Positions 16,881 through 25,994 of a stretch of 64,000 nucleotides of DNA are shown here, piece by piece. The DNA lies in NCBI RefSeq assembly GCF_036053395.1, contig NZ_CP107942.1:9270001-9334000 (forward strand), in the 5' to 3' direction. How positions within the stretch are numbered: position 1 is the first letter of the stretch; the number at the start of each line of letters is the position of its first letter. The notes beneath the pieces were generated by a model. That model did not search any database. It had not been told where the DNA came from and saw only the letters and a list, made by a program, of their open reading frames with translations. The DNA is from Actinoplanes sp. NBC_00393. Its GTDB lineage: Bacteria > Actinomycetota > Actinomycetes > Mycobacteriales > Micromonosporaceae. The translations under genes were made by a program, and so were the position numbers.

Positions 16881-17531
16881 TCAGACGGCGGTGAGGGCGT
16901 CGGATGCGGCCAGCGCCGCCACGCGGGCGCGGGCGACCTGCTGGCGTAGGACGTACCGTCTGATGATTTTTGCCTGGCGTTCGTCCTGCTCGAAGATTGC
17001 CACCATCTCCACCACGACCGGGCCGCGGACCGGCACCTGCTGCCGGATCGCGCTGACCCGCAGGGCGGTGGCCGGGAACTCCACCACCTCCCCGTCGAGT
17101 TGCACCCGCAGGGTCATCTCCTGCCCCGGCCGCAACTCGACGTCCGTGAAGTGGGCCCGCACCGAGCGCTCGCTGATGTCGTGGACCAGCCCGACACACT
17201 CGGGCGCGTCGGCGCGGACCAGCTGGACGCTTTCGCCTCCGCCGCCACGGACGAACATGCGCCGCTGCTCGATGACCGGGGTCGTGGAGATCGTGAAGTC
17301 GGCCCGGTTCTCGTCCAGCGAGACCACCGTGGCGCGTACGGCGTAAAGCCCTCGGGGCACGGCCGGCCAGCGCAGGGTCACCGACGACCCCAGCGGTGGC
17401 ACGTCGTCCAGGGCTAGCGAGAGTGTCACGGCAGCGTCGGTGACCCGGACCACTCGGACTTCCGAGAGGCGTTCGTCCCCGGTGTCCATCTCGACGCGGG
17501 TGCCGGCGGCGGGAAACAGGCTACTGGTCAT
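16881..17531 (-). CDS. PilZ domain protein (predicted cyclic-di-GMP receptor)
   Basis: 216 residues: an N-terminal YcgR-like beta domain (about 1-90), then PilZ. The RxxxR motif is visible in QRRMFVRG; the second motif, normally (D/N)xSxxG, reads DISERSVRA with Ser replacing Gly, so ligand binding may be weakened. The C-terminal helix (QAKIIRRYVLRQQ) is typical. ATG 17531 is preferred to a GTG at 17699, which would overlap the eno ribosome-binding region and add a disordered leader. It is divergent from eno. With the GGDEF-EAL protein at 53540 it gives the window two cyclic-di-GMP components. Confidence 0.8.
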   Translation of the reverse strand: MTSSLFPAAGTRVEMDTGDERLSEVRVVRVTDAAVTLSLALDDVPPLGSSVTLRWPAVPRGLYAVRATVVSLDENRADFTISTTPVIEQRRMFVRGGGGESVQLVRADAPECVGLVHDISERSVRAHFTDVELRPGQEMTLRVQLDGEVVEFPATALRVSAIRQQVPVRGPVVVEMVAIFEQDERQAKIIRRYVLRQQVARARVAALAASDALTAV

Positions 17532-17689
17532 AGTGCCCACTGGTTCGGCAGTCCGGGCGGGTGTTTGAGGGATAGCGACCGGAGAGTTCACCGGCCCCGC
17601 GAACGTGTCACCGCCCGACTCGATACGCTCAGGTGCGTGGTCGGCCCGCAGGGTCGCGGACCGGAACTGAATAACGTTCAACTCTTTAG

Positions 17690-18988
<1,299 letters not shown>

Positions 18989-19015
18989 CGTCCAGCAGAC
19001 AGATCATGGAGTAAC

Positions 19016-19039
19016 GGCGCCCCGCTCAGGCGGGGCGCC
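19016..19039 (+). terminator. Hairpin terminator after eno
   Basis: A perfect 10-bp GC stem (GGCGCCCCGC / GCGGGGCGCC) closes a TCAG tetraloop 27 nt after the eno stop. There is no U-tract, usual for actinobacterial terminators. It sits just before the ftsB Shine-Dalgarno sequence, so it may attenuate rather than end the operon. Confidence 0.75.
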
Positions 19040-19066
19040 ACCACGGTCGGTGGGGAGGGCAGGGAT

Positions 19067-19639
19067 TTGACGCAACGCCGCATGCCGAGCGGGCAGGGCC
19101 CGGCCCGCCGCACCGGTCCGCGCGCGGGTGCCGGTGGCCGCCCGTCGACCTCGTCGACCACACGGGTTCGTAACACCGGGCCGATCCGGGTGCCGGCGTC
19201 CCGGCGTACCCCGAGGTCTGAAGGCGGCCCGGCCGCCAAGCGCACCGACGCTCCCCGCCCGCGCGCCCTGACCGGCCGGGCCACTGTCCTGATCGCGGTT
19301 TTCGTCGCCCTTGCGCTGGCCTACACCTACCCCCTGCGGGTGTATCTGGAGCAGGAGTCGCAGATCGCCGAGATGGAGCGGGCCGCGACCGCCCAGCGGG
19401 CGAAGATCGCGGACACCGCCAAGGAGCTGGAGAAGTGGAACGACCCGGAGTACCTGCGGATCCAGGCCCGGGAGAACTTCTTCTACGTGCGCCCCGGCGA
19501 GACGCCGCTGCTGGTCTATTACGATGCGGCTGGCGCCGCTCGCGACGCCGAGGAGAAAGCGCCGGCGGCCGCTCCGGACCGCTGGTACGACACGCTGTGG
19601 AGCAGCGTCCAAGCCGCGAATGCGGAGCCCGCTGACTGA
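19067..19639 (+). CDS. ftsB: FtsB/DivIC-family septum formation initiator
   Basis: 190-residue bitopic divisome protein: a basic, disordered cytosolic N-terminus (1-70), one membrane helix (71-88), an extracytoplasmic coiled coil (about 92-125) and a conserved tail with WNDPEYLRIQARENFFYVRPGE. It would bridge FtsQ and FtsL at the septum. TTG 19067 was chosen because GGGGAGGG lies 7 nt upstream; the internal ATG at 19082 is too far from it. The stop overlaps the next ATG by 1 nt. Confidence 0.9.
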   Translation: MTQRRMPSGQGPARRTGPRAGAGGRPSTSSTTRVRNTGPIRVPASRRTPRSEGGPAAKRTDAPRPRALTGRATVLIAVFVALALAYTYPLRVYLEQESQIAEMERAATAQRAKIADTAKELEKWNDPEYLRIQARENFFYVRPGETPLLVYYDAAGAARDAEEKAPAAAPDRWYDTLWSSVQAANAEPAD

Positions 19640-20133
19640 TGTCTGAAGCACCAACCCCCGAGGATCTCGACGCTGTCGCGGCCCAACTCGGCCGTCGACC
19701 GCGTGGCACCAGGGCGGTCGCGCACCGCTGCCCGTGCGGCAACCCGGACGTGGTGGAGACCGCGCCGCGCCTCGACGACGGCACCCCGTTCCCCACGCTG
19801 TTCTACCTGACCTGTCCGCATGCCACCGCGGCGTGCAGCCGGCTGGAGTCCGCCGGCGTCATGCGCGACATGCAGGAACGCCTGAGCACCGACCCCGAGC
19901 TGGCCAAACGGTACGCCGAAGCACACCAGGACTACCTGGACCGGCGAACCGCCATCGAGGACGTTCCGGAGATCGCCAAGGTGAGCGCGGGCGGGATGCC
20001 CGACCGGGTGAAGTGCCTGCACGTCCACCTTGGCCACGCGCTGGCGGCCGGCCCCGGGGTGAACCCGTTCGGCGACGAGGTCCGCGACGCGATCGGGCCG
20101 TACTGGTCCGGCGGATCCTGTGTGAACCGATGA
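19639..20133 (+). CDS. DUF501 domain protein
   Basis: 164 residues of a conserved actinobacterial family of unknown function that almost always sits between the DivIC-like gene and ppx. It has a cysteine cluster (HRCPCGNPD and LTCPHATAACSR) and a conserved C-terminus (VKCLHVHLGHALA), suggesting metal or iron-sulfur binding, but no catalytic motif I can name. Overlaps ftsB by 1 nt and the next gene by 4 nt, hence tightly coupled. No membrane segment. Confidence 0.88.
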   Translation: MSEAPTPEDLDAVAAQLGRRPRGTRAVAHRCPCGNPDVVETAPRLDDGTPFPTLFYLTCPHATAACSRLESAGVMRDMQERLSTDPELAKRYAEAHQDYLDRRTAIEDVPEIAKVSAGGMPDRVKCLHVHLGHALAAGPGVNPFGDEVRDAIGPYWSGGSCVNR

Positions 20134-20624
20134 TCGTCCGGCGGGCGCGCACCACCGATGTCAAAGCGATCCGGGCGCTGGTGGACACCTACACCACCGA
20201 TCGCCGGCTGCTCAGCAAGGCGACGGTCACCCTCTACGAGGCCGTCCAGGAGTTCTGGGTGGCGGCCGACGAGGACGATCAGGTGGTCGGCTGCGGCGCC
20301 CTGCACGTGATGTGGGAGGACCTCGCGGAGATCCGCACGGTCGCCGTCGACCCCGCTCGGCGCGGTCAGAAGATCGGCCACCGGATCGTCGCCGCCCTCA
20401 TCGAGCAGGCGCGGGAGCTCGGCGTGGCCCGGGTCTTCTGCCTCACCTTCGAGACCCGGTTCTTCGGCTCGTTCGGGTTTACCGAGATCGACGGGGCGCC
20501 GGTTCCGCACTCGGTCTACGAGCAACTGCTTCGCTCGTACGACGAGGGTGTCGCCGAGTTCCTCGATCTGGAGCGGGTCAAGCCGAACACCCTCGGGAAC
20601 ACAAGGATGTTGTTGCACCTATGA
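20130..20624 (+). CDS. argA: Short-form N-acetylglutamate synthase (GNAT)
   Basis: 164-residue acetyltransferase matching the short mycobacterial ArgA type, which acetylates glutamate (or glutamine) as the first step of arginine synthesis. The start IVRRARTTDVKAIRALVDTY, the acetyl-CoA loop segment AEIRTVAVDPARRGQKIGHR and the tail FLDLERVKPNTLGN are characteristic. It lacks the kinase-like domain of long NAGS enzymes. ATG overlaps the DUF501 stop (ATGA), and its own stop overlaps the ppx ATG in the same way, so it is embedded in the cell-division/polyphosphate operon rather than with arginine genes. Confidence 0.85.
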   Translation: MIVRRARTTDVKAIRALVDTYTTDRRLLSKATVTLYEAVQEFWVAADEDDQVVGCGALHVMWEDLAEIRTVAVDPARRGQKIGHRIVAALIEQARELGVARVFCLTFETRFFGSFGFTEIDGAPVPHSVYEQLLRSYDEGVAEFLDLERVKPNTLGNTRMLLHL

Positions 20625-21529
20625 GAGTCGCCGCGATCGACTGTGGGACCAACGCGATCCGCCTGCTGATCGCTGACGTCAACGGGGACGAGCTGGTCGA
20701 CGTCGCCCGCCGGATGGAGATCGTCCGGCTGGGGGAGGGCGTCGACCGTACCGGTCTGCTGGCTCCGGCCGCGATCGAACGCACCCGCCAGGCCCTGCTC
20801 GGCTACGCCGCCGAGATCGCCGAGCTGGGCGTGACCCGGGTCCGGATGTGCGCCACCTCGGCGAGCCGGGACGCGAGGAACGCGCAGGATTTCCGCGACA
20901 TGGTCCGCGGCGTGCTCGGCATCGATCCCGAGGTGATCACCGGCGAGGAGGAGGCCCAGCTCTCCTTCCTCGGCGCGGTGCAGGGCCTCGACGCCGAGGG
21001 GCCGTTCCTGGTCTACGACCTGGGTGGCGGCTCCACCGAGTTCGTCACCGGCACCACCACGGTCGAGCGGGCGATCTCGATGGACATCGGCTGCGTCCGG
21101 ATGACCGAGCGGCATCTGCACTCCGATCCACCCACCGCCGCCGAGATCGCTGCGGCGGAGGCGGACATCACGGCGGCCGTCGACACGGCCTTGGCGGCCG
21201 TTTCCGGCCAGGAAGCCAGGACGCTGGTCGGCCTGGCCGGGACGGTCACGACCGTGACCGCTCTCGCTCACGACCTTCCGGCGTACGACTCCGCGCGCAT
21301 CCACCACAGCCGGGTCGAGGCCGCCGACGTCTCCCGGGTGACGCGTGACCTGCTGAAGATGACCGTCGCCGAGCGGCGAGCCCTGCCGGTCATGCACCCC
21401 GGCCGGGCCGACGTGATCGGCGCCGGCGCCCTGATCATGAAGATCATCCAGGCCCGTTCCGGCCTGCCTTCGGTGATCGCCTCCGAACACGACATTCTCG
21501 ACGGCATAGCCTTCGGCCTCTCCCCCTGA
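20621..21529 (+). CDS. ppx: Exopolyphosphatase / guanosine pentaphosphatase (Ppx/GppA)
   Basis: 302-residue member of the ASKHA-fold Ppx/GppA family: N-terminal phosphate-binding DCGTNAIRLL (8-17), the second phosphate loop in YDLGGGSTEF, and LAGTVTTVTAL. It is the short two-domain type without the C-terminal HD-like domain, as in mycobacterial Ppx2. It degrades polyphosphate and/or pppGpp. ATGA overlap with argA. Last gene of the eno operon; the repeat-filled spacer follows. Confidence 0.92.
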   Translation: MRVAAIDCGTNAIRLLIADVNGDELVDVARRMEIVRLGEGVDRTGLLAPAAIERTRQALLGYAAEIAELGVTRVRMCATSASRDARNAQDFRDMVRGVLGIDPEVITGEEEAQLSFLGAVQGLDAEGPFLVYDLGGGSTEFVTGTTTVERAISMDIGCVRMTERHLHSDPPTAAEIAAAEADITAAVDTALAAVSGQEARTLVGLAGTVTTVTALAHDLPAYDSARIHHSRVEAADVSRVTRDLLKMTVAERRALPVMHPGRADVIGAGALIMKIIQARSGLPSVIASEHDILDGIAFGLSP

Positions 21530-21691
21530 CACGACCCGCCACCCGCGGCCCGCCACACGTCCTGGCCTCCGCCGCCGCCTCCTCCTCCTCCTCGATCTTG
21601 CAGAGCTGGCCGGAATGGTGCGTGCGAACGTGCATACCGGGCGGCTGGTGTGCGCGAGCCGCCCGTCCGACATGTCTCCAGCGCGGCAAAC

Positions 21692-21913
21692 GTGTCTGGG
21701 TGGCGGCTCGTGGGTGGCGGCCGCCTGTCAGACGTGTTTTGAGGGCGGTGAGACGTGTCTGGGTGGCGGCTCGGGGGTGGCGGCCGCCTGTCAGACGTGT
21801 TTTGAGGGCGGTGAGACGTGTCTGGGTGGCGGCTCGTGGGTGGCGGCCGCCTGTCAGACGCGTATTGAGGGCGGTGAGACGTGCCTGGCTGGCGGCTCGT
21901 AGGCGGTGGCGCC
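21692..21913. repeat. 63-bp tandem repeat array (3 copies plus partial)
   Basis: GTGTCTGGGTGGCGGCTCG recurs at 21692, 21755 and 21818 and, diverged, at 21881: exactly 63 bp each time. Full copies differ at only a few bases, and a degenerate copy may precede at about 21629. The unit sequence is unrelated to the 63-bp array at 15424, yet the period is identical. Confidence 0.88.
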
Positions 21914-21997
21914 ATAGCACGTACGGGGAGGCGGCGGCCGGCTGCCGGAATGCGTTCCGCGCGCCGTCGCGTCGACCGCCAGGCGGGTAGCGCGCTG

Positions 21998-22027
21998 TTG
22001 ACGGTACTTCGGATTGCGCAGTAGTGT
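21998..22027 (+). promoter_or_regulatory. Promoter of padR, predicted leaderless
   Basis: TTGACG (21998-22003) and TAGTGT (22022-22027) are separated by 18 bp and fit a housekeeping actinobacterial promoter. The expected start point, 6-8 nt downstream, coincides with the GTG start codon at 22035, so the transcript would be leaderless. Confidence 0.6.
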
Positions 22028-22034
22028 GCCTCGC

Positions 22035-22364
22035 GTGGATCCGACCCAGCTACTCAAGGGCGTGCTCGACCTGGCGGTTCTCGCTGTCCTGCGGGACGGG
22101 GACGGCTACGGCTACGACATCCTGCGCCGTCTGCGTTCCGCCGGGCTGGAGGACGTCGGCGACGCCTCCGTCTACGGCACGTTGCGCCGCCTCTTCAACG
22201 GCGGCCTGCTGAACAGTTACGTGGTCCCCAGCGACGAGGGGCCGCACCGCAAGTACTACGCCCTCAACGAGGCCGGCCGCGCCGAGCTGCAGCGGTCCGG
22301 CAAGGTGTGGCAGGGCTTTGCTTCGATCATGGACGATCTGCTTCGCGAGCGGGGGACGGCGTGA
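22035..22364 (+). CDS. PadR-family transcriptional regulator
   Basis: 109 residues with the PadR winged helix: VDPTQLLKGVLDLAVLAVL at the N-terminus, GYGYDILRRLRSAG, then VYGTLRRLFNGGLL and the wing GPHRKYYALNEAG. There is no long C-terminal dimerisation helix, so it is the short subfamily-1 type. GTG start 22035 directly follows a good promoter. Its stop overlaps the next gene (GTGA), which encodes a membrane protein with a HAAS-like N-terminus; PadR-HAAS pairs are a common regulator-sensor arrangement. Target probably its own operon. Confidence 0.9.
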   Translation: MDPTQLLKGVLDLAVLAVLRDGDGYGYDILRRLRSAGLEDVGDASVYGTLRRLFNGGLLNSYVVPSDEGPHRKYYALNEAGRAELQRSGKVWQGFASIMDDLLRERGTA

Positions 22365-23320
22365 ACCTGACAGCACAGGACGAGATCGCTTCCTATGTCG
22401 AGCAGGTGCGGCTGGCGCTCGCGCACCTGCCCGCGACCACTCGCGAGGAGCTGCTCGAGGATCTTCCGGAACACCTCGCCGAGGTGCTGGCCGAGGGCGG
22501 CGGCTCACTCGTCGATCGCCTCGGCACGCCGCAGGCGTACGCCGCGGAGTTGAGCGCGAGCGCCGGGATTGCCGGCTCGGGCAAGGCGCCGCGGCCGCCG
22601 GCGGGCGCCGCCCGTCTCGCCGAGCTGCGGGGGCGGCTCGGCGAGGCGACGCGGCGGGCCGATGTCCGGGTCGGTCCCCTTCTGGGGTACGCGAAAGCCA
22701 GCGACTTCCTCGTGCTGCTCCGCCCGGCCTGGTGGGTGCTGCGCGGTTACCTGGTCGCGATGGCTCTCGCCTACATGTTCTACAACGCGGGCGCGCCGCT
22801 CGGCCTGCTGCCCCGGATCGAGGACAACGAGCTGCTCGGCCTGCTGCTGCTGATCGGCACGGTGCTCGGCTCGATCTGGCTCGGCCGCCGCGGCCCGCTC
22901 GTCAAGCCCGTGCAGCGGTTCCTGCTCGGGGCCGGCACCGTGCTGCTGCTGCTCTTCGCGGTGGTCGGCCTCTTCGAGGCGGACGAGCAGGCACGCCGCT
23001 CGGGCTACATCGAAACCACGACGTACGTCAGCGACTACAACGGCGTCGACGACGTGTTCGTCTTCGACAGCCAGGGCAAGCTCGTCCAGGGCGCCCAGCT
23101 CTACGACCAGAACGGTCAGCCGATCAAGATCGGTGGCGATGCCTTCTGCCTCGACGACGAGGGGAACGAGATCGAGAGCCGCCGGCTCGGCTACCCGCGC
23201 TGCCCGGAGCAGGCGCCGTTCCTGATGGCCGTGCCCGAGGAGTCGGTCGCCCCGACACCGTCGGCGGCGGCTCCGTCACCGTCCGCCAGCGCTGCCCCGT
23301 CTTCCTCCAGCACCAAGTAA
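22361..23320 (+). CDS. HAAS/DUF1700-like membrane protein paired with PadR
   Basis: 319 residues. The N-terminal 70 residues (DEIASYVEQVRLALAHLP, then LEDLPEHLAEVL) look like the HAAS signalling domain that accompanies PadR regulators. Membrane helices are seen at about 127-145, 155-172 and 180-200, followed by an extracytoplasmic region rich in Asp/Gly (VDDVFVFDSQGKLVQGAQLY) and a Pro/Ser/Ala tail. GTG start overlaps padR by 4 nt. Probably a membrane-stress sensor or PadR partner; function not established. Confidence 0.75.
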   Translation: MNLTAQDEIASYVEQVRLALAHLPATTREELLEDLPEHLAEVLAEGGGSLVDRLGTPQAYAAELSASAGIAGSGKAPRPPAGAARLAELRGRLGEATRRADVRVGPLLGYAKASDFLVLLRPAWWVLRGYLVAMALAYMFYNAGAPLGLLPRIEDNELLGLLLLIGTVLGSIWLGRRGPLVKPVQRFLLGAGTVLLLLFAVVGLFEADEQARRSGYIETTTYVSDYNGVDDVFVFDSQGKLVQGAQLYDQNGQPIKIGGDAFCLDDEGNEIESRRLGYPRCPEQAPFLMAVPEESVAPTPSAAAPSPSASAAPSSSSTK

Positions 23321-23340
23321 CACCTGGTCATCGGGGGGTC

Positions 23341-23374
23341 GCGCGGGAGGATGGCGATCGCTATCCTCCCGTGC
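23341..23374. promoter_or_regulatory. Long dyad centred on GCGATCGC
   Basis: GGGAGGATGGCGA (23345-23357) is followed immediately by its near-perfect complement TCGCTATCCTCCC (one mismatch), and pairing extends four more positions outward with one G-T pair. It lies 20 bp after the preceding stop and about 45 bp before the next ATG. It could be an operator for the downstream gene or a loop-less terminator. Confidence 0.5.
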
Positions 23375-23419
23375 GGCGGTCGGCTCTCCGGCCGCGCCCC
23401 TCGAAATCAAGGAACGTTC

Positions 23420-23857
23420 ATGACTGACCCGGTCGCACCGCCCCAGCCCGCTGCCGAGCCGGAGGTGCCCGCCGACCCGCCGAAGAAGAAGACGGTGGGC
23501 AAGCGGATTCTCGGCCTCCTCGGCGGCCTGCTGATCATCGTGGTGGTCGTGGCGCTGAAGACCGGTCTCGGCGCGGTGCTGCGGCCCGACCCGACCGGCG
23601 ACGCGAAGGCGGGCGACTGCCTCGCGATCAAGTCCGACCTGGGCGAGGCGGCGACCGAGGTCGAGGCCGAGGTGACCGAGTGTTCCGCGTCGGACGCCAA
23701 GTTCACCGTGCTGGGCCGCGTCGACGGCGTGTCGGACGTGTACAGCACGGCCTGTGACCCGACCTTCGACGCGAAGCTCAAGGAGGGTGAGGAGGGCTCG
23801 GTCATCGGCAGCAAGGAGGGCGACGGCTACCTGCTCTGCCTGAAGACCAACGCCTGA
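23420..23857 (+). CDS. LppU-like membrane-anchored protein
   Basis: 145 residues: a Pro-rich cytosolic N-terminus, KKK, one membrane helix (about 27-48), then an extracytoplasmic domain with cysteines in GDCLAIK, TECSASDAKF, TACDPTFD and YLLCLK, spaced as in the actinobacterial LppU/SCO3897 family (two disulfides). Function of the family is unknown. AAGGAA lies 7 nt before the ATG. An in-frame upstream start exists but would cross the dyad at 23341-23374. Confidence 0.75.
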   Translation: MTDPVAPPQPAAEPEVPADPPKKKTVGKRILGLLGGLLIIVVVVALKTGLGAVLRPDPTGDAKAGDCLAIKSDLGEAATEVEAEVTECSASDAKFTVLGRVDGVSDVYSTACDPTFDAKLKEGEEGSVIGSKEGDGYLLCLKTNA

Positions 23858-23899
23858 CCCGGGTGCGGGGCGATCGGCCGGGGATGTTGTGCTGATCCG

Positions 23900-24652
23900 G
23901 TGCATCCGTCCGAGTCGTCCCCGCGTACCCCCGAAGAGGTCGCCGCCCAGGCGTCGGACGCCGCCTCGCTGAGCGTGCTGGACGCCCGGATCGCGGATTG
24001 TTTCGCCTGCCCGCGCCTGGTCAGCTGGCGCACCGACATCGCCGTGACGCGCCGGGCCGCCTTCCGGGACCAGGAGTACTGGGGCCGGCCGGTGCCCGGC
24101 TACGGCGTCGCCGACGCCGAGATCGCCATCCTGGGCCTGGCGCCGGCCGCGCACGGCGGCAACCGGACCGGGCGGATCTTCACCGGCGACCGCTCCGGTG
24201 ACGTGCTCTTCGCGGCGCTGCACCGGGCCGGCCTGGCGAACCAGCCGACCAGCGAGGCCGCCGACGACGGCCTCGAGCTGCGGCACACCCGGATCTTCGC
24301 GGCGGTGCGCTGCGCGCCGCCGGACAACAAGCCGCTGCCCGAGGAGCGCGACACCTGCGCGCCCTGGGTGCGGCGCGAGCTCGATCTGATCCGGCCCACC
24401 CTGAAGGTGGTGGTCGCTCTGGGTGCCTTCGCCTGGCACGCATGGTGGCCGGCGATGACCGCGGTGTACGGCGTACGCCCACCCGTCCCGCGTCCGAAAT
24501 TCGGGCATGGCGCCCATGTGAGTCAGCCCGGAGTCCCCGATCTGCTCGGGTGTTTCCACGTCAGCCAGCAGAACACGTTCACCGGAAAGCTCACTCCGGC
24601 GATGTTGGACGGCGTGTTCGCCCGTGCGAAGGCTCTGGCGGGCCTGGCATGA
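23900..24652 (+). CDS. udgB: Family 5 uracil-DNA glycosylase (UdgB)
   Basis: 250-residue base-excision repair glycosylase removing uracil and deaminated bases. Four cysteines fit the [4Fe-4S] cluster of family 4/5 enzymes: Cys34 and Cys37 (CFACPR), Cys138 and Cys153. Motif A reads GLAPAAHGGNRTGR (79-92), the family-5 form without the usual catalytic Asp, and motif B is HVSQQNT. High-GC actinobacteria commonly carry this enzyme beside Ung. GTG 23900 chosen as the first start in frame after the preceding gene; a slightly later start cannot be excluded. Confidence 0.9.
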   Translation: MHPSESSPRTPEEVAAQASDAASLSVLDARIADCFACPRLVSWRTDIAVTRRAAFRDQEYWGRPVPGYGVADAEIAILGLAPAAHGGNRTGRIFTGDRSGDVLFAALHRAGLANQPTSEAADDGLELRHTRIFAAVRCAPPDNKPLPEERDTCAPWVRRELDLIRPTLKVVVALGAFAWHAWWPAMTAVYGVRPPVPRPKFGHGAHVSQPGVPDLLGCFHVSQQNTFTGKLTPAMLDGVFARAKALAGLA

Positions 24653-24698
24653 TGCGGGGTCTGCCGTCCACCCTTATGTCACGGATCTGAGCCCCCGC

Positions 24699-25409
24699 AT
24701 GGACCTGTCCGCACTCCGCCGATGGTGGCCACTGGCCGCCGTCATCGGGCTGCTCTTCGTGCTCTCGATGGCTGCCACCCGGTCGTCGCCCCAGTTGGAC
24801 CAGGTCACGCCGGAGGCGACCCCGACCACGACGGCGCCACCGCTGCTGCCCCCGCGCACCGAAGTGGCCGGCACGCCGACCGCGGAGCCGCCGGTCCCCG
24901 AGGCGGCCCGCAACCTGCCGGACTGGGTGGGCACCGCCGCGCTGGTGGTGCTGGGCATCCTCGCCATCTCGATGATCATCGTGCTCACCGCGGCGCTGGT
25001 GCGCGACCAGATGCGCCGGCGCTCCGGTCGCCGCGGGCAGCGGGGTCAGCGCCGCCAGCCTCGTACGGCCGAGGACCTGGTCGCCGCCCTGGACGCCGGT
25101 CTGGAGGAGCTCTCCGACACCGACCGGGACCCGCGCCGCGCGGTGATCGCCTGCTGGGTCCGGCTGGAGGACGCGGCGGCCGCCGCCGGCACGCCGCGCC
25201 ACCCCGGGGACAGCCCGACCGACCTGGTCGGACGCCTGCTGGCCGAGCAGCGGGTGGACGCCGGGGTGCTGGCCGCGCTGCTGGAGGTCTACCGCGAGGC
25301 CCGGTACGCGACGCACACCGTGGATGATCAGATGCGGTTGCAGGCCCGCTCGGCGCTGGAACGGCTCCGGGCTGATCTGGGCTCCGCTCGTAGTGGAGTG
25401 TCGGCGTGA
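24699..25409 (+). CDS. DUF4129 membrane protein
   Basis: 236 residues with membrane helices at about 12-29 and 78-102, separated by a Pro/Thr-rich extracytoplasmic loop, and a C-terminal cytosolic DUF4129 helical domain (ACWVRLEDAAAAAGTPRHPG... DLVGRLL). DUF4129 occurs with transglutaminase, MoxR and DUF58 proteins, here without the transglutaminase. ATG 24699 was preferred over an upstream start overlapping udgB. GTGA overlap with the next gene: first gene of a five-gene cluster. Confidence 0.82.
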   Translation: MDLSALRRWWPLAAVIGLLFVLSMAATRSSPQLDQVTPEATPTTTAPPLLPPRTEVAGTPTAEPPVPEAARNLPDWVGTAALVVLGILAISMIIVLTAALVRDQMRRRSGRRGQRGQRRQPRTAEDLVAALDAGLEELSDTDRDPRRAVIACWVRLEDAAAAAGTPRHPGDSPTDLVGRLLAEQRVDAGVLAALLEVYREARYATHTVDDQMRLQARSALERLRADLGSARSGVSA

Positions 25410-25981
25410 GCGACGGGGGACTGGACGACCTGTTCGGGGTGGCCGAGGCGCCGGCCGTCGAGGAAGCGCCGCCGGTTGAGAAGCGGCGTTCCCCGATCCC
25501 GCGCCTGGCGGGGGAGGCCGCGCTCCTCGCGCTGACCACGGTGGTGATCGTGGCCGGTCTGCGGGCGGGTGGCGTACGGATCCCGCTGCTCTTGATCGTC
25601 GCCGCCCTGGTGGTCCTCCGCCTGATTCTCTATGCGGCCTCGCTGGTCACGCCGCCCCCGGCGCCCCACCTGCGGTCGCGCTTCGGGCCGGAGGCGCCAC
25701 CGGTGGCGGACGCGTTGCGTGCCACCGTCCGCCGCTGGGAGCAGAACCTGGACCGGGCGCACTCGGACCCGGAACTGTATACGCGTAACGTTCTGCCGGT
25801 GCTCGCCGAGCTGACCGACGAACGGCTGCGGTTGCGGCACGGCATCACCCGGGCCAGTGACCCCCGCCGCGCCCGGGAGTTGCTCGGGGAGGAACTGTGG
25901 TCGGCGCTGGCCGCGCCCGGCCGGCGTGGCCTGCGGGCCCGTGACATCGAGACCTTCGTCAATGCGTTGGAACGACTGTGA
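25406..25981 (+). CDS. Membrane protein in the DUF4129-MoxR-DUF58 cluster
   Basis: 191 residues: an acidic N-terminal 30 residues, two hydrophobic helices (about 35-52 and 57-77) and a helical, charged cytosolic C-terminus (RRWEQNLDRAHSDPELYTRN). No named domain recognised, but this protein regularly accompanies MoxR-DUF58 in Micromonosporaceae-type clusters. GTG start overlaps the preceding stop; the moxR start follows 13 bp after its end. Confidence 0.75.
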   Translation: MSDGGLDDLFGVAEAPAVEEAPPVEKRRSPIPRLAGEAALLALTTVVIVAGLRAGGVRIPLLLIVAALVVLRLILYAASLVTPPPAPHLRSRFGPEAPPVADALRATVRRWEQNLDRAHSDPELYTRNVLPVLAELTDERLRLRHGITRASDPRRARELLGEELWSALAAPGRRGLRARDIETFVNALERL

Positions 25982-25994
25982 GAAAGGCGTGCCG

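Larger units (their letters stand above)
21530..22034. other. Gene-free spacer with repeats before padR
   Basis: 505 bp between ppx and padR. It holds a CTC/CCG-rich stretch (about 21555-21600), a 63-bp tandem array and the padR promoter. No reading frame here has a ribosome-binding site or a recognisable product; the open frames arise from the stop-free 63-bp unit. Confidence 0.65.

Noticed and set aside
21692..21913. CRISPR array
   Set aside because: Repeats are adjacent without unique spacers, and no cas gene is present.
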